A stretch of 64,000 bases of DNA from Pegoplata infirma (lineage: Eukaryota > Arthropoda > Insecta > Diptera > Anthomyiidae): the NCBI GenBank assembly GCA_963921195.1, contig OY992537.1, positions 60,722,313 through 60,786,312 on the forward strand, given 5' to 3'. Shown here piece by piece: positions 1 to 8,892 of this stretch; position 1 is the first letter of the stretch; every line of letters starts with the position of its first letter. Made by a program: the position numbers and the translations under genes. Under the pieces are notes generated by a model. It made no database searches. It saw only the letters and a program-made list of their open reading frames with translations, and had not been told where the DNA came from.

Positions 1-603
1 AAAACGGGAGCTAGAGGGTTAATTTGGTCAAAGAAAAGAATCATGATAAAATTTTATAAAACACATCAGAACATCATTTTAAGCTCAAAAGTATATTTGC
101 ACTGTTTTTTGTCGATATTTTTCAACACTGCTTTGGTAAAAAAAATAACAAACATTGATTATTTATACTTGACCCTTTTTAAGCACTTTGCGCATGTCGC
201 ACAAACTTTGAGTATTTGACAACCCCTAATGAAATTTTATGAGGAAAATATTTGTAGAACATTTAAACCCTCTAAATGGACGTTTTATTAGACTTCTGTG
301 TTTAGTTTTTGAAAAAGGACTAAAATTACCCCTTAAAATTAGAGGGTTAAAATGTTCTAAGAAAAGAACCGCCATAAAATTTCACTGCAGACATCAAATC
401 ATATTTTGAAGCTCAGATGTGTTCTTATTTTAGTATTTTTGACGTTTTCCAAACGCTTTTGATAAAAAAATAAAAACTTCAGTGGGCTATAAAAAAGAAA
501 TCCGAACTGACTTTGCAAAATCCTTTGGTGAATTTGTCCATTTGATGGTCTACTTTCATATGGCGTTGAAGCCATTGAGGCTCATTTTTCTTGTTGCACA
601 GTG
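1..603 (+). mobile_element. CACTGTGC-ended DNA transposon, right-hand part (cut by window edge)
   Basis: The right terminus reads GTTGCACAGTG and is followed by TTA (604-606), the target preferred by this group elsewhere in the window. The body matches both arms of the composite at 23254-27519 along nearly its whole length, including the paired phrases around agagggttaa and the tract gcgcatgtcgcac near 190. No ORF longer than about 60 codons is supported, so it is non-autonomous or decayed. A 3-bp TTA duplication is known for PIF/Harbinger elements; that class assignment is inference. The left end lies upstream of the window. Confidence 0.7.
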
Positions 604-1690
604 TTATTAAGGCGGTCCCCATACAATTTTTTTATTTTTTGTAAATTTGTTTTATTTAATCAGCTTCTACCGGTCCAATGGTGCGTCCGAGAGGGGTCAT
701 TAGTGAGACCGACCCACATTTATTTTTACCCTACAACATTTTTTTAAAACATACCTACGCCCTATCTCCACTCCCTAAGTAGGCTCCCATACAAATAACT
801 CCAATTTCTAAGGGGGCTCCCTTATAGAGATAGGGCATTTGTTTGTTCGAAAGAAATGTTAAGACGTAAAAATTAATGGGGGTCGGTCTTATAAATGACC
901 CCTCTAAGACGCACCATTGGAGCAGTAGAAATGACTTAAGATTGGAAAATTACACAGAGAAAAATAAATTTCCAACTGAATTTTTCAGTTGTATCAACTC
1001 AAAATTCAGTTGGTGCTACTAAATTTCGCTGTGGCATACGAATTTTTAGTTGTTTCAATTAAAAGACACTTGTATTAACAAAATTTAGTTGTAACTACCG
1101 ATATTTGGTTGTTTTAACCTTAATACAAATGCATCAATCGAATTTTTGTTGCAACAACTGAATTTCAGTTGGAAATTAGCAAATTTGTTTTCTGTGTGTA
1201 CAATAAATTTTTTTCAAAAAATTTTAAAAAATAGTAATAATCGTTATCCCACGACCCTCCTGGGCAAAAAAATTTGTAGAATCGATAGAAGTTTTACACA
1301 AAAAAATTTCAAAAAATCGAAAAGTAAAAACATTGTCAAAAATAAGATTTAAATTTTAAAATCTAAAAATCGCATACTAGAGCGCTTTTAAGAATTTTTT
1401 GGGATTTTTGTTTTAAAAGTACGTAAAAAAACAAAAATTTTGAAGAAAAAAAAATGAAATTTGGACCATTATTGAAGAAATTATGAGTAAAAGAAGTTTT
1501 AGTAAAGGAACAAACTACCAATTTTTAAAAATTCGATATCTTTTGAACGGGTGGGTCATCAAAAAAATCTGAAAATTTACCACGAAGAAGTTTTTAAAGG
1601 GTACCAAAAACTGTTAACAAATTGGGAAAATCTAAAAAAAAAATTTCAAAGTGTCCGATTTGATATGGAATGCCCCATATGTATATTTAA
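604..1690 (+). repeat. GGGCTCC-family repeat, split by a MITE
   Basis: Dispersed non-coding repeat marked by ggcggtccccatacaa, accggtccaatggtgcg and gggggctccc, followed by an A/T-rich tail that ends near gtccgatttgatatggaatg. The same order, inverted, occurs at 8893-9900, and parts recur at 10440-11350, 14150-14550 and 44226-45098. The MITE at 953-1198 interrupts it: the uninterrupted sequence ggaaaattacaataaa is present at about 11069. The tail and the 8893 copy form a widely spaced inverted pair. No coding capacity; the small ORF at 1146-1352 is a by-product of the A/T-rich tail. Confidence 0.65.
953..1198. mobile_element. 246-bp MITE with TA target duplication
   Basis: Terminal inverted repeats CACAGAGAAAAATAAATTT and (reverse strand) CACACAGAAAACAAATTT, followed inward on both sides by TCCAACTGAA. 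TA flanks both ends (951-952, 1199-1200). The empty site is seen in the related repeat at about 11069, so insertion and TA duplication are directly supported. The interior contains many copies of variants of TCAGTTG/CAACTGA, giving it a repetitive, partly palindromic character. The TA duplication fits a Tc1/mariner-type source transposase, which is inference from the target alone. Confidence 0.85.
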
Positions 1691-1732
1691 TTTATTACCC
1701 ACATATTAAATAAAACAAAACTGCATATATTT

Positions 1733-2232
1733 TTATACCTTCCATTTACAATTAGTTGTAGAGGATATATTTATATAAGATTGTCATACCGTTTGTAACC
1801 TGGTCTGTCTGTTAAAATCGCGTTCACAGAGAAAATATAACACAGATATGACGAAAACTTAACAAATTTATTTTCTGTTGTCCGAAACAGTTTGGTATTG
1901 CATTTGAGCGATATCGTTTCAGTGGTTTAAAAGTTATAAACGAAAATGTAAGAACACCTCGAAAGATTTTGGTACATTCCACATAACCTAAAAATACAAA
2001 ATGCTCTAATTTGGCTGCTGGTTGACATTTTTGCAGAGAATTGAATACCAAATGGTATTTAAACAGGTAAAAACATGTTTTTTACAAAAGAAAAAATTTC
2101 GCGGAATTTTTTTTTATCAAAAAATATTTTTTCGCAAAGTTTTTTTCCAAAAAAAAAAAATTGCCATTATTTTTTTACGTTGTGGAGAGTATCAATACAT
2201 TCGTCAAGGCCGAATATAAATTATTTACTGGT
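1733..2232 (-). mobile_element. mini-me/DINE-1-like repeat, degenerate copy
   Basis: Reads in reverse from tatacctt through a short, decayed GTCTGTCTG core at about 1803-1814 to ttgtggagagtatcaatacattcg and a terminal cttgttt-like end. The central part, with gcatttgagcgatatcg and tggctgctggttgacat, matches the copies at 12215-13208 and 24078-24457. Poly-A/T stretches at 2085-2160 have expanded. The (TA)n and (GTCY)n tracts are nearly lost, so this is an old copy. No coding content. Confidence 0.7.
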
Positions 2233-2339
2233 TTTTGTTAGTTTTAAACTTGTAATTGCATTTCATTGTTATTTGGTGTATTATTTTTTAACCATATTTT
2301 CCAATTAAAGCCACACCACAATATTTGAAATATATACAT

Positions 2340-3144
2340 TAGGGCGTCGCGATAAAACTGAACTCTCAAATTTCGTGTCGTACTACCTGCAGAATGTTGG
2401 CCACAGAATAGCTGATTTAAAAATTTATGAAAAAAGTTTGCAAGGGCCTCTTCAGTTGGCAACCAGAGGTTAAAGTTTAAAAAAATTACGTTTTTCTACC
2501 AAAATTCATGTCCGGACTTCTTAACCAAATCCGGCCCAGAAATTTGAAATTTTTGAGTACTTTATGGGAAAAATATTTGAAAAAATTCCCAAATTCCGGT
2601 TTTGGTCTACAGATGTCGATTTGGTTAAAATTATTTTTTAACCAAATTGATCTTAAAAGTTGTAAAATGATAAGTATGTTATGTAAAAAATTAAAAAAAA
2701 ATGAAAACACGATTTTGGTCCAAAATTATATTTTATATTTCATATTTTAGATAACATACTTAACATTTTGCAACTTTTGGGACCAATTCGGATACAAAGT
2801 CTTGGTACAAAAATCGTGTTTTTTTATTTTTTTAACATATTTTAGAAAACGTACTTAACATTTTGCAACTTTTGAGACCAATTTGGATAAAAAAAAATTT
2901 TTATGTTAAAAAATCAGCATCTGTGGACCAAAATCTTACTTTTGGAATTTTTTAAATATTTTTCCTATAAAGTACGCAAAAATCTTTAATTTTTGAGCCG
3001 GATTAAATTAAAAAATTCGGACATGAATTTTGGTCGAAAAACGCCTTTTTTTAAACTTGACCGCTGGTTTTCCCACAATCAGGCCATCTTTCGGCAGGTC
3101 TTGCGACACGAAATTCGAAAGTTTAGATTTGTTGAGACGCCCTA
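2340..3144. mobile_element. Palindromic non-autonomous hAT transposon (805 bp)
   Basis: Terminal inverted repeats begin TAGGGCGTC on both ends and stay similar for about 50 bp (both contain AATTTCGTGTCG). The 8-bp direct duplication ATATACAT lies at 2332-2339 and 3145-3152, diagnostic for hAT elements. The interior is itself largely palindromic: text at 2490-2700 (aattcatgtccgg, tttggtctacagatg) returns on the opposite strand at 2790-3040, with the centre near 2745. Such foldback MITEs make long hairpins. There is no transposase; the overlapping short ORFs on both strands are mirror images of the same palindrome. Confidence 0.92.
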
Positions 3145-3580
3145 ATATACATAATGTACAATCTCAGTAATTTAATCAAATTTAAATGGTAGTCAATGCA
3201 AAACTAAATACCAGGAATAATTGTATCCAGTTTTTACTAAAGTTTATTTAAATTAATGTTATTGACTAAAAACCTACAGAAAAACACATACTTTAACAAT
3301 TTACAAACATTTATCGTGGTAAACTAAATTTAACAAACAAAAAAAAATAAATAAATTTTATTCCTGGAAATGCTTGTCGACCAAAACATTCATCTATTCA
3401 ATGCCAACAATAATGTGTAGTCCAAATATAGTACATTAATACTAAAAGACTATAAAATTTAACCAGAAAAAAAAATTGAAATTTTGCCTAAATACCGTTA
3501 AATGCTTAAATGTATTTAGGTAAAACAAATACAAATCATAGTTTTGTTGACCGCAAATTTACAGGAAGAAATTTAAATAA
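3145..3580. other. A/T-rich stretch without recognised features
   Basis: About 435 bp of low-GC sequence with scattered A-runs. I see no ORF of note, no terminal repeats and no match to other parts of the window. It may be unique DNA or old, unrecognisable repeat. Confidence 0.4.
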
Positions 3581-3584
3581 ATTA

Positions 3585-3974
3585 ATTCTTCAAAAATTAT
3601 CAAATCGACGAAATTTGATAAAAATTAGATAAAATTATATATAATTATATGCGAATTTCATTTATATAAAATTTTATTAAATTTTATATAATTTTATCTA
3701 ATTTTATAAAAATTTTATCAAATTAGATGTAATTTTATATAATTTTATAAAAATATATATATATGGAAAAAAATTCAGATATAATTATATATAATTTTAT
3801 AAAATTTTATATAATTTTATCTAATTTTATAAAATTTTATCAAATTGGATATAATTTGATATAATTTTATCTAATTTTATAAAATTTTATTAAATTGGAT
3901 ATAATTTTATAAAATTTTATATACATAAAATTCGGGTATAATTATATATAGTTTTATCAAATTGTATATAATTA
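3585..3974. repeat. ATAATTTTATA-type cryptic minisatellite (left part of split AT-rich element)
   Basis: Imperfect reiteration of short words such as ataattttataaaatttta and tatctaatttta. It continues at 5181-5225, beyond two inserted transposons, where it ends in ttttactcggg. The same words and a CCCGA(G/T)TAAAA-type end characterise the complete foldback element at 36812-37429, so this is probably a relative of it. The left end is not clear. The composition is nearly pure A/T, so slippage may have shaped it. Confidence 0.6.
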
Positions 3975-4601
3975 CACAGTGCAACACCCAAAATCGGAAT
4001 GGGGTGAAACCAAAAGCAAATGAAAGTTGACATATTCCATAACAAACCCCTCAAGGCTTTTTTCTAGTTCAGAGCTAGATTTTGTTTTACACGCATTTGA
4101 AGTTAGTGCACTTTTATTATAATTACAATAATAAATGCTTGAAAACTGTATTAGTGGCGAATGATTAATATTGTAATTGCCTTTAAATAACAATCATAAT
4201 CAATGTCCAGTGATTTATATTAATAATTGCCTTTAAATAACAATCATACGCAACGGTGTACATGGTTTATTTTAATAATTTGGCTATTCAGTAAATAGGT
4301 ACTGGACCGATTGCAGCAAAATTCATACCAGTCATAGCTGAAGTAATTTTGAGCTTAAGTTTGGAAACTGGACCCTACATGTCCAATAAGGGCACCACCA
4401 GGGGTCTTTAAAGTTGGACACGTTTAGTACACAAAAACTTTAAATGCTTTAAAATCACCAACTTTAAATGCGTGTAAAATAAAATCTAGCTCTGACCTTA
4501 AAAAAAAGGCCTTGAGGGGTTTGTTATGGAAAACGTCAGCTTTCATTTGCTTTTGGTTTCATCCCATTCCGATTCCGAAAGTTCGATTTTGTATCACTGT
4601 G
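3975..4601. mobile_element. CACAGTG-ended MITE (627 bp) with TTA target duplication
   Basis: Ends CACAGTG...CACTGTG with long subterminal inverted repeats sharing ggaatgggGTGAAACC, aaagcaaatgaaag and aaacccctcaagg. TTA occurs on both sides (3972-3974 and 4602-4604). It sits inside the left 8-bp duplication of the neighbouring hAT: deleting the element plus one TTA restores ATAATTAT, identical to the right-hand hAT duplication. That makes the 3-bp size certain. Inside, a block of about 54 bp with attgcctttaaataacaat is tandemly doubled (near 4174 and 4228). Same end type as the elements at 1-603, 23254-27519 and 63269-64000. Confidence 0.88.
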
Positions 4602-4605
4602 TTAT

Positions 4606-5180
4606 TAGGGATGAGATTTCCATGCAAATGCATGTTTTTTGTCGATAGTCTAAAAACGATGTTGACCAATTATCTTTCCGAATCAAGAAATTTGCTTTAA
4701 AATGGCATCGATTTGTTGTTGCATATATTTGCATATTTTGGTTAAAATGCATATTTTTGTATATTTCGGTTTTAAGTGCCTATATTGTGCATATTCCCAA
4801 CTTTTAAGTGCATATTTTTGCATATTTTGATTTAAATTAGCAAAAACACAAATTGAAATTTATTTCTTTCAAAAAATATTTTAAATTTTAAAAATTTATT
4901 ATGAAAATAAGAAAAATTATTGCTTTCTTTTTAATTTTTTTATAGATTGTCATAATTTCCAAAAAAAATCCTGGTTATATAATGTTTTAAATGTTACTAT
5001 TTAAGCCCGTGTTATTTTTTGCTTTTTTAAGAAGTTTTTCGAATGAAAACAAGACATTTATTGCTCACATTTTATTTTTTAGAGCATATTTTTAGGATTT
5101 TTAATGCATATTTTGAATTTTTTAGTGCATATTTTAAGCGAATATTTTCGTTTTTTTAGTGCATGAAAATCTTATCCCTA
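4606..5180. mobile_element. Non-autonomous hAT transposon (575 bp), gcatatttt-rich
   Basis: Terminal repeats TAGGGATGAGATTTCCATGC and (reverse) TAGGGATAAGATTTTCATGC. The right duplication is ATAATTAT (5181-5188); the left copy is split by the CACAGTG element at 3975-4601 but is restored exactly when that is removed. The interior carries many repeats of gcatattttg / agtgcatattt, the sort of subterminal repeats hAT transposases can bind. Fragments of the same family lie at 8335-8410 and 19231-19377. No transposase ORF. Confidence 0.9.
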
Positions 5181-5340
5181 ATAATTATATATAAACTCTT
5201 TTACTCGGGTAGGAAAATTATTTGAATTATTTAGAAAATATAGTTAAACTCTTTTAAAGATTTAATTCCTTTAAATGCAGCCAACCCACGACCAAAAAAA
5301 ATTGCAACCATATTAGCAGTTGGGAATTATGCATATGCAC

Positions 5341-6119
5341 TAGACTGCCCAGAAAAAAACAAAGTTGTTATTTTCTTGGGGGATACCTGCGAATTTTGTT
5401 CCTTTTTGTGCAAAAAAATTTCGGTTTTTTTTGGGGATTTTTAAAATAATATCTAGAGGTCGCGATCTCGCGTTTTATAACGATTTATTTTTTTTGAGTT
5501 TTTTATTATTTTAAATTGTTAAATATGATTAATATGATAAAATATTAATAATTTCAGACAAAAAAAAAATAAATTAAAAATTAAATATCGCTCATTCCAT
5601 GAGATGTCTCCCAGCATCTAATCAAATGTTCTTTAATTTATTTGAAATTTCGCACACAGGTACACTATGGAGCAATTAAAATAAATTCGTTTTTAGTTTC
5701 GCGAAAATCCACGAATTCGCGAACGCGAATATATTCGCGAATTCACGCATTTTCTCGGAACTAACAACTGATTTATTTTAATAGCTTCATAGTGTTCATG
5801 TGTGCAAAATTTCAAATAAATTAAGGAACATTTGATTAGATGCTGGGAGACATCTCATGGAATGAGCGATATTTAATTTTTAATTTAATTTTTTTTTTGT
5901 CTGAAATTATTAATATTTTATCATATTAATCATATTTAACAATTTAAAATAATAAAAAACTCAAAAAAAAATAAATCGTTATAAAACGCGAGATCGCGAC
6001 CTCTAGATATTATTTTAAAAATCCCAAAAAAAAACCGAAATTTTTTTGCACAAAAAGGAACAAAATTTTCAGGTATCCCCCAAGAAAATAAAAACTTCGC
6101 TTTTTTTCTGGGCAGTCTA
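5341..6119. mobile_element. Near-perfect palindromic hAT MITE (779 bp)
   Basis: Both ends read TAGACTGCCCAGAAAAAAA-like sequence and the 8-bp duplication ATATGCAC is at 5333-5340 and 6120-6127. The two halves (5341-5690 and 5770-6119) are close inverted copies, sharing for example gagatgtctcccagcatcta. The centre near 5700-5755 holds alternating cgaattcgcg/cgcgaat words. Because the arms differ little, the element is either young or kept homogeneous by conversion. It has no coding capacity; the 90-codon ORF at 5936-6208 runs through one arm and is not a gene. Confidence 0.93.
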
Positions 6120-6180
6120 ATATGCACGTATTGATCACTCACTCCCTCTGAGAATGTGTGTGTGCAACACCCAAGTATTA

Positions 6181-7031
6181 AACAAGTAAGAAAGTTATAG
6201 TCGGGCAAGACCGACCATATAATACCCTACACCAGAGTTTCCCGGAAAATGGGTCCCAAGTTCAAACATGGACTGATTAGATCTATATTTTGTCAAATCT
6301 TTAATAAGTGTAAAAAGCACTTACTAATTAAATTTGAGTGGAATAGGCTTCTTTTTGTTGACAATAAATCGCTTCAACTGAATATCGGGCGAAATTTCCA
6401 CATGGGACCTAAATCCAAAAATAGTCCGATGATAATCAGATTTGATAAGGTTATTAAAGTACGCGTTCAACATACACAAACAGAATTTTAATTAAATATT
6501 TTCTATTTTCATGAAATTTGAGAGATTTATGTGAAAATCGGGAAGGTGGTTTGTATGGGGGCTACAAGAAGAACTGGTCCGATTTCTTTGAAATTCGGAA
6601 TGGTGATTTGTGTGGATAAAACATGATTACCTGCAAAATTTCGAAAAGATACCTATTAAAATGCGACTATTAGAGTCATTTGAGCCAAAACTAAAGAGGA
6701 CCTTTGTATGGGGACTAGGTCTAAATATGGACCGATTTTTTCCGATTTCAATAGGCTTCGTCCTTGGGCCAAAAGAGGCTTAAGTTTCAAATTTCAAGTC
6801 AATTGATTAAGAATTGCGACCTGTATCGTGTTTACACCGTTTACATGGACAGACGGACGGACGGACGGACAGACGGACGGACGGACGGACATCACTAAAT
6901 CGACTCAAAAAGTGATTCTAAGTCGATCGGTATACTTAAAAGTGGGTCTAGGACCAATATTTCGGGTAGTTACAAACATCAGCACAAACTCATTATACCC
7001 TGTACCACAGTGTGGTGTAGGGTATAAAAAG
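6181..7031 (+). mobile_element. mini-me/DINE-1-like repeat, subfamily B, long copy
   Basis: Starts AACAAGTAAGAAAGTTATAG, followed by the inverted words GGCAAGACCGACC and ATAATACCCTACACC. It has a (GACG/GACA)n tract at 6848-6890, the core GGACATCACTAAATCGAC, and ends with the hairpin TATACCCTGTACCACAG / TGTGGTGTAGGGTATA at about 6995-7026. The same subfamily recurs in reverse at 18271-18960 and 49657-50340. The 5' and 3' hairpin arrangement fits DINE-1/Helentron-derived repeats. The ORF at 6828-7148 is spurious: it reads the simple tract as a TDGRTDGQ repeat. Confidence 0.82.
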
Positions 7032-7143
7032 GGATTATTTAGTGTTGCATATAGCAAACCAGTGGTGACTGGTATATACACACTCAAACCCGCTTATAAC
7101 GAATTCTCAATCCGATTTCCCCTATTTATGAACTTAACCAGCC

Positions 7144-7329
7144 TATGACATTCAGACACATTCGTGCCAAAACTTCAGCAGTTAAGCTCTTTTTGTTTGG
7201 ACTGCATTGTGCTTTCGACACACCGACGCACGAACGGCCATCGCTAGAATATATCATGGATCAATAATATATAAACATTTGGCCCCAACCGATATTTCGA
7301 TGCGTTACACATGGAATGAAAAAGTGTTC
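7144..7329 (+). mobile_element. mini-me/DINE-1-like fragment (core and 3' side)
   Basis: Contains ttggactgcattgtg, a decayed GACR tract (acaccgacgcacgaacgg), GGCCATCGCTAGAAT, the (TA) stretch and ccgatatttcgatgcgttac. This order matches the 3' parts of the copies at 38101-38712 and 59910-60718. Both ends are missing. Confidence 0.7.
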
Positions 7330-7404
7330 GCCCAAATTTTTATTCTAATAGACCTTAAAATTATGTGGTTCAAATTTTAGGCCAAACAAGTTTTGTAAAA
7401 AAAA

Positions 7405-7930
7405 AGATATGACTAATTTTTTTTGAGTGTAAAATTTTTTTCGAGTGTAATTTTTTTAGTATAAAAATATTTTTGTGATTTTTAACGGTGTCAGCCAAAT
7501 TTAGGCCAACTGAATGGTTCGACTACAACATCCAAAATTTTTTTGTTGCGATTACCGAAATTTGGTTAGAATACTCTCACTTCTGTTGATTTAAACAAAT
7601 TTCGGTAATCGCAACCGAAAATTTCAGTTGTTGCAATCGAATCATTTAGTGGGCTTGAAATTCGGCTGGCACAATCCGAAATTCACGGTTTTGCTAATAA
7701 CTTTAGAACCACTAGACCGATTTTGCTGAAATTCAATTCCAACCAGACCAGAGGAATCACAAATATATATGCGAAGATTCATCAGCCTCAGAATTGTCTT
7801 TCGAATGTTAGTTAGTTTTTTATCTTGTAAAATCAGGAAAATCCTTGCCAAAATTCACTTTTTTTGCTTATAACTTTGGAACCACTGGACCGATTTCGCT
7901 GGATTGCAATACCAACCTAAATTCGTTTTA
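7405..7930 (+). mobile_element. mini-me/DINE-1-like internal fragment, subfamily A
   Basis: Has the TTTTTTTTGAGTGTAAAA doublet, then aattcacggttttgctaataa, accactagaccgatttt and a second accactggaccgattt. These occur in the same order at 17330-17830 and, inverted, at 46760-47190. A short palindrome around ggtaatcgcaac (about 7545 and 7600) interrupts it and may be an extra small insertion. The core and 3' hairpin are absent. Confidence 0.65.
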
Positions 7931-8334
7931 ACAAAGTTTTACCGTAATGGGTTGGTTGAACACTTATTGTGGCATATCTAATAATCCATAACCTGATTTG
8001 TTTGGAAATTGTTTTACTACTTTACACAGTTACTGAATGCACCAACGGTTATTGCTTTTAGGGCTTTTGTTTGTAATGCTGTTGAATTTCACACCACATT
8101 TGGGCATTATGAACTACATATATTGTATGACTAACATACATACATAAAGTAAATTTATAATATATTTATAGTAGCCATAGTATGTTTAAAATTGGAATGC
8201 AAATTCTCTATTTAATGTGCTAGCCATTTCATTTTTTTTTTTTTGCAAGCCATAGTATTTGCATAGAGTGTGGAAAAGGAGAGTTGTGGGTGTAGAATTA
8301 CAGTATGGGATTTGGAAAAATCAATAAAAGTTCT
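7931..8334. other. No recognised feature
   Basis: About 400 bp of ordinary A/T-rich sequence. I see no terminal repeats, tandem structure or credible ORF here, and no second copy in the window. Confidence 0.4.
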
Positions 8335-8410
8335 CTCATGGACACATTTTTAGGTTAAAAATAGTGCATATTTTTAAAATAATGCATATTTTGATTTTAA
8401 ATGCATATTT
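8335..8410 (-). mobile_element. Fragment of the gcatatttt hAT family
   Basis: Short run of agtgcatattt, aatgcatattttg and atgcatatttttgc words matching the right-hand interior of the hAT at 4606-5180. Neither terminal repeat is present. Confidence 0.5.
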
Positions 8411-8890
8411 TTGCAAACTGAAATATGTCGAGTGGTATTTGAGATACTGCCATTTGAAATATTTCAGAAAATTTTTAAAAACGGCGGCATTTTCGTACAC
8501 TCAAAAAAATCTCAAATGACAAACTCATTTAAAATTATTTTCAGCCAAATTCGATCATTTAAATTTTTTTTTTTCAAAATTTTCTACAAAAACTATAAAT
8601 TTTGGTCGAAGAGCGCCAGTGGTCTTATTTGTCTCAAATTAAGTTTGATACAAAATTTTGAAATTTTTCTATAAAAAAATTCTTGAGTGTAGAAAAAAAC
8701 CGCCGTTTTTGAAATTTTTTTGACAAATTTCAAATGGCGATATCTTGAAAACCGCTCGGCCGATCTTAGAAATATTTGCAAATTTCAAATAGCGGTATGT
8801 GGAAAATCGTTTGACCGATTTTAAAATTTTTTCGATATACGTGTTCAGCGCATCAAAATTAATAAATTTGATATATCGCAAGATATATAT
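8411..8890. repeat. Family X repeat (caaatggcgatatctcgaaaaccg)
   Basis: Member of a dispersed family whose marker is tttcaaatggcgatatc followed by ttgaaaaccgctcggccg. Here that module appears two or three times in mixed orientation, separated by text like cagccaaattcgatcattt. Other members are at 20500-21290, 53600-53696 plus 55009-55560, 57076-57300 and 61930-62960. No termini or coding sequence could be defined, so its class is unknown. Confidence 0.65.
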
Positions 8891-8892
8891 AG

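Noticed and set aside
3975..4601. CACAGTG ends as recombination signal (RSS) or Transib-type heptamers
   Set aside because: The heptamer matches, but the target duplication is 3 bp (TTA) and proven by nesting, while Transib/RAG-type elements duplicate 5 bp; there is no nonamer or RAG1-like coding sequence.
6828..7148. 106-codon ORF with TDGRTDGQTDGR repeats
   Set aside because: It reads the (GACG)n tract and 3' half of a mini-me copy; other copies do not keep the frame.
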